DNA of 64,000 nt, from assembly GCF_900631615.1 (NCBI RefSeq), contig NZ_LR131273.1, positions 2,574,850-2,638,849 on the forward strand, read 5' to 3'. The number at the start of each line of letters is the position of its first letter. Within the stretch, counting starts at the first letter, position 1. Shown here in pieces: positions 9,626 through 19,721 of this stretch. Both the position numbers and the translations under genes were made by a program. The notes beneath the pieces are model-generated. The model saw nothing but the letters and a program-made list of their open reading frames with translations, was not told where the DNA came from and did not search any database. The stretch comes from Tsukamurella paurometabola. Lineage in GTDB: Bacteria; Actinomycetota; Actinomycetes; Mycobacteriales; Mycobacteriaceae.

Positions 9626-9708
9626 ACCGGGTCATCACCCGGGGCACCCCACCGCGGTGGAGGGTTGCCGGTCAGCAAGCCGGGGCTGCGCACTGACACT
9701 CATGACCA
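9626..9708 (-). promoter_or_regulatory. SAM-IV-type riboswitch upstream of metX
   Basis: On the minus strand the leader opens GGTCATGAGTGTCAG and closes with GGGTGATGACC. P1 pairs 9702-9707 with 9630-9635. Between them lie the conserved GCCCCGGCTTGCTGACCGG and CAACCCTCC blocks and a CCGCGGTGGGGTGCCCCGGG pseudoknot region. This matches my memory of the actinobacterial SAM-IV (S-adenosylmethionine) consensus, which is associated with metX/metY genes. Because the helix ends only about 45 nt before the metX ribosome-binding site, control by termination or by SD occlusion are both possible. Confidence 0.85.
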
Positions 9709-9716
9709 CTCCCCGC

Positions 9717-9722
9717 AGCATA
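9717..9722 (-). promoter_or_regulatory. Putative -10 for the metX riboswitch transcript
   Basis: TATGCT on the minus strand places initiation about 8-10 nt downstream, exactly at the 5' edge of the riboswitch P1 helix. Confidence 0.5.
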
Positions 9723-9784
9723 ACCGACGCGGAAGGCCGTGAACGAGGTCACAGGCAGGGGCGGGAAGCACGGAAGGCGGGGCG

Positions 9785-10984
9785 GTGTTGCACCGTTGCG
9801 TGGAATCTTCTGCCCGGACCAGACTCGCGGTCGGCGCCATGGCGCTCGGCGGCTTCGGCATCGGCACGACCGAGTTCGCGGCGATGGGCCTCCTGCCCGA
9901 CATCGCCACCGACCTCGGCGTCACCGAGCCGGTGGCGGGCCACGTCATCTCGGCCTACGCGCTGGGCGTCGTGGTCGGGGCGCCGCTCATCGCGGCGGCC
10001 TTCGCGCGCGTGCCGCGCCGGGCGCTCCTCATCGCGCTGATGGTGGCCTTCACGGTCGGCAACGCGTTGTCGGTCTTCGCGCCGACCTACGGCACGCTGA
10101 TGGCGGCGCGGTTCATCGCAGGCCTCCCGCACGGCGCCTTCTTCGGCGTGGCCGCGCTGGTCGCGGCCCACCTAGCCGGGCCCGCGGAGCGCGGGCGCGC
10201 GGTGGGGCAGGTGCTGATGGGGCTGTCGGTGGCGAACGTGATCGGAGTGCCGCTGGTGACCTGGCTCGGGACCGCGCTGAGCTGGCGGTACGCCATGGGC
10301 GTCGTGGTCCTGATCGGCGCGGTCACCGTCGGGGCGCTCCTCGCCTTCCTCCCGTCGGTGCAGATCCCGGTGACCAATCCGCTCACCGAGCTCGGCGCGC
10401 TGGCCCGCCCCCAGGTGTGGTTCGCGCTGCTCACCGGTGTCGTCGGCTTCGGCGGCATGTTCGCCGTGTACACCTACATCTCGACGACCCTGACCTCCGT
10501 GTCGGGGCTCAGCGCGGCGTCGGTGCCGGCGGTCCTGGCGGCGTACGGCGTGGGCATGGTGATCGGCAACGCGGTGGGCGGGCGCGCCGCCGACGGCTCG
10601 GTGACCCGGTCGATCGCGGTCGCGCTGCTCGCGCTCGTCGTGCTGCAGGCGCTGTTCTCGCTGTGCGCGCCGCAGCCCTTCGCGGCCGTGACGCTGTTCT
10701 TCCTGATCGGCCTCACCGCCTCGGCGCTCGTGCCCGCGCTGCAGACCCGGCTGATGGACGTCGCGGGCGAGGCGCAGACCCTGGCCGCGACCCTGAATCA
10801 CTCGGCGCTCAACATCGCCAACGCGCTCGGCGCCCTGCTCGGCGGCGCCGTCATCGCGGCGGGTGGCGGGTACACCGCTCCCGCCCTGGCCGGCAGCGCG
10901 CTGGCCCTCGCCGGGCTGGCGGTGTTCGGCACGGGGATGCTGGTCGCGCGGCGGTCGGCGGAACCTGTCGGAGCCGCTCGGTAG
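9785..10984 (+). CDS. MFS transporter, AraJ/Cmx-like (12-TM, DHA1-type efflux)
   Basis: A 399-residue major-facilitator protein with about 12 membrane helices. The first helix has the GIGTTEFAAMGLLPDIATDLG signature of the AraJ/CmlA-Cmx branch, followed by the motif-A-like RVPRRALLIALM and GLPHGAFFGVAALVAAHLA. Members export chloramphenicol, sugars or unknown compounds with proton antiport, so the substrate here cannot be assigned. The start is GTG 9785 with GGAAGG about 9 nt upstream; GTG 9800 is an alternative. The gene runs away from metX and ends 11 bp before the RNase gene. Confidence 0.8.
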   Translation: MLHRCVESSARTRLAVGAMALGGFGIGTTEFAAMGLLPDIATDLGVTEPVAGHVISAYALGVVVGAPLIAAAFARVPRRALLIALMVAFTVGNALSVFAPTYGTLMAARFIAGLPHGAFFGVAALVAAHLAGPAERGRAVGQVLMGLSVANVIGVPLVTWLGTALSWRYAMGVVVLIGAVTVGALLAFLPSVQIPVTNPLTELGALARPQVWFALLTGVVGFGGMFAVYTYISTTLTSVSGLSAASVPAVLAAYGVGMVIGNAVGGRAADGSVTRSIAVALLALVVLQALFSLCAPQPFAAVTLFFLIGLTASALVPALQTRLMDVAGEAQTLAATLNHSALNIANALGALLGGAVIAAGGGYTAPALAGSALALAGLAVFGTGMLVARRSAEPVGAAR

Positions 10985-10987
10985 GGT
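10982..10987 (+). promoter_or_regulatory. Putative -10 of the lipoprotein RNase gene (leaderless)
   Basis: TAGGGT lies 8 nt before the ATG at 10996 and overlaps the stop codon of the upstream MFS gene. This would uncouple the RNase-barstar pair from the transporter. Confidence 0.4.
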
Positions 10988-10995
10988 CGTGGACC

Positions 10996-11442
10996 ATGCG
11001 AAGGATTCTCGCGCTGTGCGCGATCGCCCTGCTCGCCGTCGTCGGCCTCGTGGCGTGCGGGAAGTCGGCATCCGGGCCGTCCGCCACGGCGAAGCCGGCC
11101 GTCGGCTCCTCGGCCGGCGTCCCGTCGGCAGCGTCCGCGTCGGCCACCGCGCCGTCGAACTCCGCCGTGCCGGAACGCGTCCGTGCGACCCTGGCCCGGA
11201 TCGACGCCGGCACCTGGCCGCCGAACGACGGCTCGGGCACGCAGGGCGGCCGCAACTTCGGGAACTTCGAGGGACGCCTGCCGAAGACCGACAAGCAGGG
11301 CAGGCGCGCGAAGTACACGGAGTGGGACGTGAACGTCAAGAAGCCCGGCCGCGGCCGCGACGCCGAGCGCATCATCACCGGGGCCGACGGCGGCGCCTGG
11401 TACACCCTGGACCACTACGAGACCTTCACGAGGATCCGATGA
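10996..11442 (+). CDS. Secreted lipoprotein ribonuclease, barnase/RNase N1-T1 family
   Basis: A 148-residue protein. Residues 1-20 are a signal peptide ending in a lipobox (LVAC, Cys21), then an Ala/Ser/Pro linker and a C-terminal microbial RNase domain (about 62-148). The three catalytic residues expected in this family are visible: Glu109 (YTEWDV), Arg125 (RDAERIITG) and His140 (TLDHYETF). Their 16/15-residue spacing is close to that of barnase. It should hydrolyse RNA after guanine outside the membrane, anchored by a lipid. The next gene, overlapping by ATGA, is a barstar homologue, so the pair is an RNase-inhibitor module. The roles could be nutrient scavenging or attack on competitors. 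Confidence 0.88.
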   Translation: MRRILALCAIALLAVVGLVACGKSASGPSATAKPAVGSSAGVPSAASASATAPSNSAVPERVRATLARIDAGTWPPNDGSGTQGGRNFGNFEGRLPKTDKQGRRAKYTEWDVNVKKPGRGRDAERIITGADGGAWYTLDHYETFTRIR

Positions 11443-11866
11443 GCACCCTCCCGCAGTTCCTGACGTCCGGCGCCGGCGCAGCTCTGACCCGTGCCGATCT
11501 CGACTCCCTCAAACGGCGCGAGCGCCCGCGCGTGCTCGTCGCCCGCGGCAGCCGCATGCGTACGAAGGCCGCCCTGCTCGACGAGGTGTCCGCCGCGCTG
11601 CAGTTCCCGCTCGACTTCGGTGGCAACTGGGACGCCCTCGCCGACTGCCTGGGCGATCTCGACTGGCTCGGCGGTCCCGCGCTCGTCGTACTCGGGGTCG
11701 CCGAGGCCGAGCAGGTGCTCGCCGACGACGCCGGCGCGCTCGCGACGTTCGTCGCGGTGCTCGCGGACCGGGAGGTGCAGGTACTGCTGTCCGTGTCCGA
11801 CGACGCCGACGGGCCCCGGGTGCGCTCCGCCTGGGCCGCGGCGGGCCTGACCGTGGAGGCGCTCGC

Positions 11867-11870
<4 letters not shown>
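11439..11870 (+). CDS. Barstar-family ribonuclease inhibitor
   Basis: A 143-residue cytosolic protein whose C-terminal 90 residues have the barstar pattern: KAALLDEVSAALQFPLDFGGNWDALADCLGDLDWLGGPALVVL, with the acidic helix (NWDALADCL) that plugs the RNase active site. The N-terminal 45 residues extend the roughly 90-residue barstar core. The ATG overlaps the RNase stop by four bases (ATGA), so the two are translationally coupled, and the xthA start overlaps in the same way. It most likely protects the cell from the lipoprotein RNase before export or after re-entry. I cannot confirm specificity from sequence. Confidence 0.88.
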
Positions 11871-13781
<1,911 letters not shown>

Positions 13782-13813
13782 CCAACTGTGCAGTTGCAGG
13801 AGGACGTCCAACC

Positions 13814-14812
13814 ATGCTCCAGAAGTACCGTGACAAATGGCCGTGGTTCGACCACATCGTCGCGGCCGCCATGCGGTACCAGGACAAGAAGGGCGACTAC
13901 TTCGGCGCGGGCATCACGTACTTCAGCGTGTTCGCGTTGTTCCCGCTGATCATGGTGGCGTTCGCCATCGGCGGCTACATCCTCATCAACGACGCCGACC
14001 TGCTCGCGGAGATCAAGGACCAGATCAACTCCGTGATCAGCGATCCGAGCCTGCGGACCTCGGTGAGCGACCTGGTGGACCAGGCGATCGCCTCCCGCGG
14101 CACGGTCGGCATCGTCGGCCTCGCCGGAGGCCTCTGGGCCGGCCTCGGCTGGATGTCCAACGTGCGCGCCGGGCTCACGGAGATGTGGGACAGCGAGGTG
14201 CCGGAGCAGAACTTCGTCAAGACCAAGCTGGCCGACCTCGGCGCGCTCGCCGGCCTGTTCGTCGCCCTCGTCGCGTGCATCGCGCTCATGGCGGCGGGCA
14301 GCAGCCCGCTCACCGCCAAGCTCCTCGACGCCGCGGGGCTGGGCGACACCCCCGGCCTGCACTTCGTCATCTCCGGCGCCACCCTGCTGGTCACGCTGCT
14401 CGCGCTCTGGGTGCTGTGGACCTTCGTGATCGCGCGCCTGCCGCGAGTCCAGTTCCCGTGGCGCAACGCCACCCGCGCGGGCCTCATGGCGGCGATCGCG
14501 TTCATGATCCTCACCCAGCTCGCGACGCTGCTCATCGGCAACGCGATGAAGGGCCCGGCCGGCGCGACGTTCGGCCCGATCCTCGGCATCATGCTGTTCA
14601 TCTACTTCACGGCGCGGATCGTGCTGTTCGCCACCGCCTGGGCGGCGACCGACCCGCGCAATCAGCGCTACGTGATCCCGGCGGCCCCGGAGCCCGTGGT
14701 GATCTCGCCCGTCGTCCGCACGGAACCCGGTGGCGGCCGGACCGCGCTGGCGGGCGCCGCCGGACTCGCGGCCGGCCTCGGTCTCGGGTCGCTGCTGCGG
14801 CGCAAGCGCTGA
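13814..14812 (+). CDS. YihY/BrkB-family inner-membrane protein (YhjD-like)
   Basis: A 332-residue protein with about six membrane helices. The family hallmark is the N-terminal YQDKKGDYFGAGITYFSVFALFPLIMVAFAI, followed by GGLWAGLGWMSNVRAGLTEMW and a C-terminal FGPILGIMLFIYFTARIVLFATAWAAT. The last 50 residues are a basic tail ending in LLRRKR. Once called ribonuclease BN, the family is now regarded as membrane proteins with possible roles in lipid or solute export; no activity can be assigned. The ATG has GCAGGAGG 9 nt upstream. Synteny with trpS matches Rv3335c-Rv3336c (from memory). Confidence 0.85.
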   Translation: MLQKYRDKWPWFDHIVAAAMRYQDKKGDYFGAGITYFSVFALFPLIMVAFAIGGYILINDADLLAEIKDQINSVISDPSLRTSVSDLVDQAIASRGTVGIVGLAGGLWAGLGWMSNVRAGLTEMWDSEVPEQNFVKTKLADLGALAGLFVALVACIALMAAGSSPLTAKLLDAAGLGDTPGLHFVISGATLLVTLLALWVLWTFVIARLPRVQFPWRNATRAGLMAAIAFMILTQLATLLIGNAMKGPAGATFGPILGIMLFIYFTARIVLFATAWAATDPRNQRYVIPAAPEPVVISPVVRTEPGGGRTALAGAAGLAAGLGLGSLLRRKR

Positions 14813-14821
14813 CCGGGCCGC

Positions 14822-16318
14822 TCAGGCGTCCTCGGGGGCGGTGGCCCGGGGCAGCGTGCGGCCGCGGAAGAAGGCGGGGCGCGTGACCGCGCACGCGACC
14901 ATGAGCGGGACGCCGAGCACCAGCATGCCGACACCGATCACGAAGACGCCGCCGATGCCGCCGATCACGGTCTGCCCGTAGTCCGGTGCGATCATGTCGA
15001 TCGCGCTCTGGGCGAACGCCCAGATCATCGCCACCCCGCCGAGAACCGGGAAGATCAAGCGCAGCACCAGGTTCCGCACCGACCGGCGCAGCGTACGGCG
15101 GAAGTACCACGCGCACGCGAAGGCCGTGATCGCGTAGTAGAAGGCCACCGCCAGCCCCAGGGAGCTGATCGAATCCTCGAGTGTGTTGCGGCTGAGCAGT
15201 GCGAGCGTGAGGTAGAAGGCCAACGCGGAACCGCCCATCACGAGGGTGCCGAACGACGGCGTGAGGTACTTCGGCTGCACCCGCGCGAAGCGCTCCGGGA
15301 CCGCCTGGTAGATCGCCATGGCGAGGGTGCCGCGCGCGGTGGGCAGCACCGTCGACTGGGTCGACGAGAGGGCCGACAGTGCGACCGTGAGCACCAGCAG
15401 GCCGGCGAGGACGGCGCCCCCGACGGGGCGGCCGAGCACGGTGAGCACGTCGTCGTGGTTGTCGGTGTTGCCGAGCCCGAGACCCGTGTCGCCGAATCCC
15501 GAATAGGACTGCACGGCAACGGCGACGAGCACGTAGGTCCCCATGAGCACGACCGTCGCGAGCACCGCGGCCCGGCCGGGCGTCGACGAGGAGTCCTTCG
15601 TCTCCTCCCCGACGGCGAGGCAGGCATCCCAGCCCCAGTACAGGAAGATGCAGAGGATCACCGCGGCGGCGACCTGCGAGGCGCTGAGCCCGGTCGGGTC
15701 GAGCCAGTCCCAGCTCGGCCGCACGGCCTGGGGACCCGCGGTGCCCCGGTACACGGCCCACAGGGCGGCCGCCGCGGCAACGCCGAGCACGGCGAACTGG
15801 ATCGACATGAGCACGTTCTGCATCCGCTCCGAGACGACGATCCCGCGGTACGACACCCAGGTCATCGCGACGATGAGCGCGCAGCCGAAGCCGACCACCG
15901 CCAGGCGGTCGTCGGCGAGCGAGCTCAGCCCGACGAACCGCAGGAGGTACGTCGCGGAGATCTCCGCGACGTTCGCCAGGCAGATGATCGCCGAGACCGC
16001 GAGGCCCCAGCCGCCCATCCAGCCGATCCACGGACCGAACGCCCGGCTACCCCAGGTGAACGTGGTCCCGGCGTCCGGGGTGTCGGCCGCCAGCTCCTTG
16101 TACGCGAAGGCGACCATGAGCATGGGCAGGAAGGCGACGACGAACATCGCCGGAGCCTTGCCCTGCACGTGTCCGACGACGCCGCCGAGCGTCGCCGCGA
16201 GGCTGTAGGCCGGCGCGGTGGACGACAGGCCGATCGCCATGTTGCTCAGCAGGCCCAGGGAGTTCGAGCGCAGCCCCTTGTCCGGGACGGACGTGGCGCC
16301 GACGGGTGCGGCGACCAT
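14822..16318 (-). CDS. APC-superfamily amino-acid permease
   Basis: A 498-residue secondary transporter with about 12 membrane helices. The first helix has the AIGLSSTAPAYSLAATLG motif and the second segment PAMFVVAFLPMLMVAFAYKELAADTPDAGTTFTWG, both typical of the amino acid-polyamine-organocation family. The substrate is unknown; the actinobacterial branch includes glutamate, GABA and aromatic amino-acid carriers. The ATG (16316-16318) follows the dacB stop with no gap (TGAATG), so the two are co-transcribed and probably coupled. It faces the YihY gene, with 9 bp between the stops. Confidence 0.85.
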   Translation of the reverse strand: MVAAPVGATSVPDKGLRSNSLGLLSNMAIGLSSTAPAYSLAATLGGVVGHVQGKAPAMFVVAFLPMLMVAFAYKELAADTPDAGTTFTWGSRAFGPWIGWMGGWGLAVSAIICLANVAEISATYLLRFVGLSSLADDRLAVVGFGCALIVAMTWVSYRGIVVSERMQNVLMSIQFAVLGVAAAAALWAVYRGTAGPQAVRPSWDWLDPTGLSASQVAAAVILCIFLYWGWDACLAVGEETKDSSSTPGRAAVLATVVLMGTYVLVAVAVQSYSGFGDTGLGLGNTDNHDDVLTVLGRPVGGAVLAGLLVLTVALSALSSTQSTVLPTARGTLAMAIYQAVPERFARVQPKYLTPSFGTLVMGGSALAFYLTLALLSRNTLEDSISSLGLAVAFYYAITAFACAWYFRRTLRRSVRNLVLRLIFPVLGGVAMIWAFAQSAIDMIAPDYGQTVIGGIGGVFVIGVGMLVLGVPLMVACAVTRPAFFRGRTLPRATAPEDA

Positions 16319-17638
16319 TCAGCGGCCCCGGTTCGTGCGCATCGCGGCACCCACCAGGACGGCGATGAGTGCGAGGCCGCCGAGGCCGATGAGGAGCCGG
16401 GTGCCGTTGCCCATGCCCGACGGTCCGCTCTCGACGACGACGTCCTTCTCGCCGCGCTCGGGGCCCGGCGCGGCGCCGTCGGCGGTGACCAGCGTGCCCA
16501 CGGACTTCCCGCGCAGCGCCACGCCGTAGTCGAGCAGCCGGCGGTACTGGTCCCAGTACGTGTTGCCGGCCTGCGAGAGGCCGAACATCTGCACGATCAC
16601 GTAGCGGCGGCCGTCCCGGTCGACCGCACCGACGAATGTCTTCTTCGCGTCGTCCGTATAGCCGTTCTTGCCGGCGACCGCACCGGGGAAGTCGGTGAGC
16701 AGGCGGTTCTCGTTGACGATCGGATACGGCGCCACCGAGGTCGGTGCCGGCGGCGGGCTCTGCCCCGGCGGGGGCGGCGTCGGCGGCGCGGTGGTCGGCA
16801 CGGGCGGATGCCCGGGGAAGGTGACCTGCGGCGTCGCGGCGATGCGTACGAACCGATCGTCGCGCAGGGCGGCGCGCAGGATGAGTGCCATGTCGTACGG
16901 GCTCGAGCTCATGCCGGGCCCGTCGAGGCCGGACGGCGATGCGGTCCGCGTATCGCGTGCGCCCAGCGATGCGGCGAGCTCGTTCATCTTCGTCACCGCG
17001 GCGTCCACCCCGCCGAGTTGCCGGGCGAGCGCGTGCGCGGCGTCGTTGCCGGAGGCGAGCAGGAGCCCCTCGAGCAACTGCTCGACGGTGTAGCGGCCGC
17101 CCACGTTGACGCCCGCGCCGTTGCCCTCCTGCGCGGCGTCCTCCGCCGTGCCCTCGACGACGGTGTTCAGGTCGAGGTCGCGCAGCACGACCTGCGCCAG
17201 CAGCACCTTGATGGTGCTCGCCGGCCGGTACCGCCCGTGCGGGTCCTTCGCGGCGAGCACGACGGGGTCGGTGCCGGCCGTGATGTCGGCGATGAGCCAG
17301 CCGGCGGAGTCGATGCCGGGCGGGGCCGGCGGCGCACCGTCGGGCACGACGAGCCCGCACCCGCCCAGCTTCTCCCCGCCGACGGGAGGGTTCGGCACCG
17401 GGAGCGGCGCCGGAGCGGGCTGCCCGGGCTTGGGTACCTCGGACTCGTCGACGGCGGGTGGCGGGACCTGCTTGTGCGGGCAGCCGTCGGTCACGAGGGT
17501 CTTCACCGCGGGGCCGGGTGTCGGCGACGGTGCGGGGCCCGGCGTCGCGGCGGCCGGGGCGGCGAGGGCGCCCAGCAGGCCGACGGTGGCGAGGACCCGG
17601 CCCGCGATGGTGGGGGTGCGCGCGATCATCGCGCTCAT
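16319..17638 (-). CDS. dacB: D-alanyl-D-alanine carboxypeptidase (PBP5-type, DacB1-like)
   Basis: Trims the terminal D-Ala of peptidoglycan stem peptides on the outer membrane face. Of 439 residues, 1-32 are a signal peptide, 33-110 a Pro-rich linker, then the serine-hydrolase domain: SxxK at Ser141-Lys144 (PASTIK), SxN at Ser196-Asn198 (LASGND) and the KTG box at 324-326, here KNG (AGKNGYTDDA). A Pro-rich insert of about 25 residues (275-300) sits between the SxN and KNG motifs, which is unusual. One C-terminal membrane helix (about 409-431) ends in RTNRGR. The start ATG is 17636-17638. It is divergent from the next gene with a 22-bp gap. Confidence 0.88.
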   Translation of the reverse strand: MSAMIARTPTIAGRVLATVGLLGALAAPAAATPGPAPSPTPGPAVKTLVTDGCPHKQVPPPAVDESEVPKPGQPAPAPLPVPNPPVGGEKLGGCGLVVPDGAPPAPPGIDSAGWLIADITAGTDPVVLAAKDPHGRYRPASTIKVLLAQVVLRDLDLNTVVEGTAEDAAQEGNGAGVNVGGRYTVEQLLEGLLLASGNDAAHALARQLGGVDAAVTKMNELAASLGARDTRTASPSGLDGPGMSSSPYDMALILRAALRDDRFVRIAATPQVTFPGHPPVPTTAPPTPPPPGQSPPPAPTSVAPYPIVNENRLLTDFPGAVAGKNGYTDDAKKTFVGAVDRDGRRYVIVQMFGLSQAGNTYWDQYRRLLDYGVALRGKSVGTLVTADGAAPGPERGEKDVVVESGPSGMGNGTRLLIGLGGLALIAVLVGAAMRTNRGR

Positions 17639-17648
17639 CGTAGTCGGC

Positions 17649-17654
17649 TACGGT
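17649..17654 (+). promoter_or_regulatory. Putative -10 of the sucrase/ferredoxin-like gene (leaderless)
   Basis: TACGGT lies 6 nt before ATG 17661, inside the 22-bp gap that separates it from the divergent dacB gene. Confidence 0.4.
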
Positions 17655-17660
17655 GGCGGA

Positions 17661-18521
17661 ATGACGGAGCGTTGTTCGAGTTTCACCGATGAGCCGCTCC
17701 CCGGTACCGCGACCACCGAGACCGGCTGGCTGTGCATCGAGAACGAGTCCGGCTGGGGCCGCGACCCGTTCTCGGGGGAGACCTTCGCGCCGGAGGTGGG
17801 TGCGGCGGTGGAGCGCTTCGCCGAATCCCGGGGCCTGCGCGTGCTGCTGATCCGGCGGCCGGGCCGCGCCGGGGGCTTCCGTGACAGGATGCGGGTGTTC
17901 GTCGCCGACTCCGTGCCGGGGGAGACGGCGCTGCGGGCGTTCACCGTCGCCGACTACGCCGAGATCCCGGATCTTCCCCTCGACGATCCGTCCGCGGGGG
18001 AGTCGGCGGGACCGATCGCCCTGGTGTGCACCAACGGCAAGCGGGACGTCTGCTGCGCCGTCCTCGGGCGGCCGATCGCTGCGTCCCTCGCCGGCTGCTA
18101 CTCCGACCCGGTCGTGTGGGAGTGCTCGCATACGGGCGGCCACCGGTTCGCGCCCGTGCTCATCGTGTTGCCCACGGGCCACACGTACGGGCGGGTCACG
18201 GGTGCGCAGGCGAAGGAGGCGCTCGACGCCGCGCGCGCCGGCGTCGTCGCCACCACGGGGCTCCGCGGCCGGTCGTCGATCCCGCCCGCCGAGCAGGCCG
18301 CGGAGGTCGCGGTCCGGGAACTCCTCGGCCCCGTCGGGCCCGACGTCCTGCGCACCGCGTCCGACGGTGCCGGCACCGTCACCGTCCGGCACGAGGACGG
18401 ACGTGCGTGGACCATGGCCGTGAGCGCGGAGGACCTGCCGCCGCGGATCATGTCGTGCGGCAAGAAGCCCTCCCCGGCGCGCGCCTGGCGCGTGTCGGGT
18501 CTCCAAGCGGACGGAAACTGA
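17661..18521 (+). CDS. Sucrase/ferredoxin-like (Aim32-type thioredoxin-fold) protein
   Basis: A 286-residue protein of the sucraseferredoxin-like family. The diagnostic C-terminal-half motifs are ALVCTNGKRDVCCAVLGRP and VWECSHTGGHRFAPVLIVLPTGHTYGRV: a Cys cluster plus Cys and His ligands that in related proteins hold a [2Fe-2S] centre in a thioredoxin fold. A further Cys pair lies near the N-terminus (TERCSSF, WLCIENE), and one Cys near the end (IMSCGKK). Mycobacterial homologues have no defined role; electron transfer is inferred. The ATG is 22 bp from the divergent dacB start. Confidence 0.75.
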   Translation: MTERCSSFTDEPLPGTATTETGWLCIENESGWGRDPFSGETFAPEVGAAVERFAESRGLRVLLIRRPGRAGGFRDRMRVFVADSVPGETALRAFTVADYAEIPDLPLDDPSAGESAGPIALVCTNGKRDVCCAVLGRPIAASLAGCYSDPVVWECSHTGGHRFAPVLIVLPTGHTYGRVTGAQAKEALDAARAGVVATTGLRGRSSIPPAEQAAEVAVRELLGPVGPDVLRTASDGAGTVTVRHEDGRAWTMAVSAEDLPPRIMSCGKKPSPARAWRVSGLQADGN

Positions 18522-18526
18522 CACCA

Positions 18527-18549
18527 ATACCCACGAGACTCGTGGGTAT
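18527..18549 (+). promoter_or_regulatory. Perfect 10-bp inverted repeat overlapping a start codon
   Basis: ATACCCACGA, a GAC spacer, then TCGTGGGTAT. The last two bases are the A and T of the next gene's ATG. As DNA it is a plausible operator; as RNA a hairpin would bury the start codon. It could also terminate transcription of the upstream gene, which ends at 18521. Confidence 0.6.
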
Positions 18550-19021
18550 GACTGAGACGACACCGGAACCGGGCTCCTACGGCGACCCGGAGATGCCCTG
18601 GAACACGCTGACCGAGGAGACCATCGGCGACTGGAACCGGAACGTGATCGCCGAGTTCCGGGCGAACGACGGGGTCGTCGGCGGCGCCTACGAGGGCGGC
18701 GCGATGATCCTGCTCACCACGACCGGGGCGCGCTCCGGCCGACCGCACACGGTCCCGCTGGGCCCGCTGTACCGCGGCGAGCAGATGTACGTCAGCTCGT
18801 TCATCGAGAAGGCCTATCCGGCGTGGTGGCACAACGTCCGGAAGAACCCGGCCGTCACGATCGAGATCGGTGCGCGGACCGTCGCGGCGATCGCGCGGGC
18901 GCTCGAGGGCGACGAGTACGCGGAGTTCGCCGCCCGGGCGCTCGCGGACAACCCCGACCTCGCGGCCTTCCAAGCCACCGTCGACCGGCCGATCCCGTTG
19001 GTGACCCTCACGCCCCGGTGA
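18548..19021 (+). CDS. Deazaflavin (F420)-dependent nitroreductase family protein
   Basis: A 157-residue split-beta-barrel protein of the DDN/Rv3547 family. Motifs: WNRNVIAEFRANDGVVGG, MILLTTTGARSGRPHTVPLGPLYRG (the TTxGxxSGxxRxxPL-like F420-phosphate loop), and AWWHNVRKNPAVTIEIGARTVAAIA. Members reduce quinones, nitroimidazoles or other substrates with F420H2 and often sit at the membrane. The substrate is unknown here. The start ATG 18548 lies in the right arm of a perfect inverted repeat and lacks a clear ribosome-binding site, so leaderless or structured initiation is likely. Confidence 0.85.
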   Translation: MTETTPEPGSYGDPEMPWNTLTEETIGDWNRNVIAEFRANDGVVGGAYEGGAMILLTTTGARSGRPHTVPLGPLYRGEQMYVSSFIEKAYPAWWHNVRKNPAVTIEIGARTVAAIARALEGDEYAEFAARALADNPDLAAFQATVDRPIPLVTLTPR

Positions 19022-19064
19022 TGTGGGTGGCATCACAGGGCGGTTCGTCCGGGTTCGGGCGGAT

Positions 19065-19102
19065 TCCCCCGATCCGAATATTCCGCATGGAGTAATCGGG
19101 GA
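19065..19102 (+). promoter_or_regulatory. Inverted repeat and promoter region of the padR-MFS pair
   Basis: CCCCGAT (19067-19073) and ATCGGGG (19095-19101) form a 7-bp interrupted palindrome around an AT-rich core (CGAATATTCCG). It lies about 40 nt before padR and is a candidate autoregulatory site for PadR. Confidence 0.4.
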
Positions 19103-19139
19103 GTAGCGTGACCGCCGGGCACGACGATCGGAGGTGGGC

Positions 19140-19721
19140 ATGGCCGTGGAACGGGCGTTGACCCCGCTGGCGATCGCGGCGCTGGCCCTGCTCACCGAGC
19201 GGGACATGCACCCCTACGAGATGTTCACGACGATGACGGAGCGGCGCGCCGACATCGTGGTCAAGCTCCGCGCCGGCTCGCTGTATCACACGGTCAAGCG
19301 GCTCGCCGACGACGGACTCGTCGTCGAGCGGGGCACGGGCCGCGACGGCAATCGCCCCGAGCGGACCACCTACGCCATCACCGCGACGGGCCGGGAACGG
19401 TTGCAGGACACGGTCGCGGACCTGCTCGCCGAGCCCGCCGAGGAGTACCCGAGCTTCCCGCTCGCGGTCTCCGAGGCGCACAACCTCGACCGCGACCGGG
19501 TGCGCGAGCTCCTGGCCGCGCGGCTCCGCCGCCTCGACGCCGACGTGACGGCGATGCGCGCGGGCCACGCCCGGGCGCTGGGCCACGCCGCAGAGGTGTA
19601 CCTGCTCGACCTGGACTACCTGATCGCCATGCGCACCGCCGAGGCCGACTGGCTCCGGCGCACCGTCGAACGACTCGACGACGAGACTCTGGAATGGAAG
19701 GCGACCTGCCATGACGAATGA
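19140..19721 (+). CDS. PadR-family transcriptional regulator
   Basis: A 193-residue protein. The N-terminal winged helix (about 1-85) has the PadR pattern LTPLAIAALALLTERDMHPYEMFTTMTERR, KLRAGSLYHTVKRLADDGLVVER and TTYAITATGRERL. A C-terminal alpha-helical dimerisation region follows (about 90-190). PadR proteins typically repress a linked efflux pump and are released by the pump's substrates. The MFS gene directly downstream overlaps by 11 bases, supporting that role. The start is ATG 19140 because GGAGG (19130-19134) is spaced 5 nt before it; GTG 19134 would overlap the SD. Confidence 0.9.
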   Translation: MAVERALTPLAIAALALLTERDMHPYEMFTTMTERRADIVVKLRAGSLYHTVKRLADDGLVVERGTGRDGNRPERTTYAITATGRERLQDTVADLLAEPAEEYPSFPLAVSEAHNLDRDRVRELLAARLRRLDADVTAMRAGHARALGHAAEVYLLDLDYLIAMRTAEADWLRRTVERLDDETLEWKATCHDE

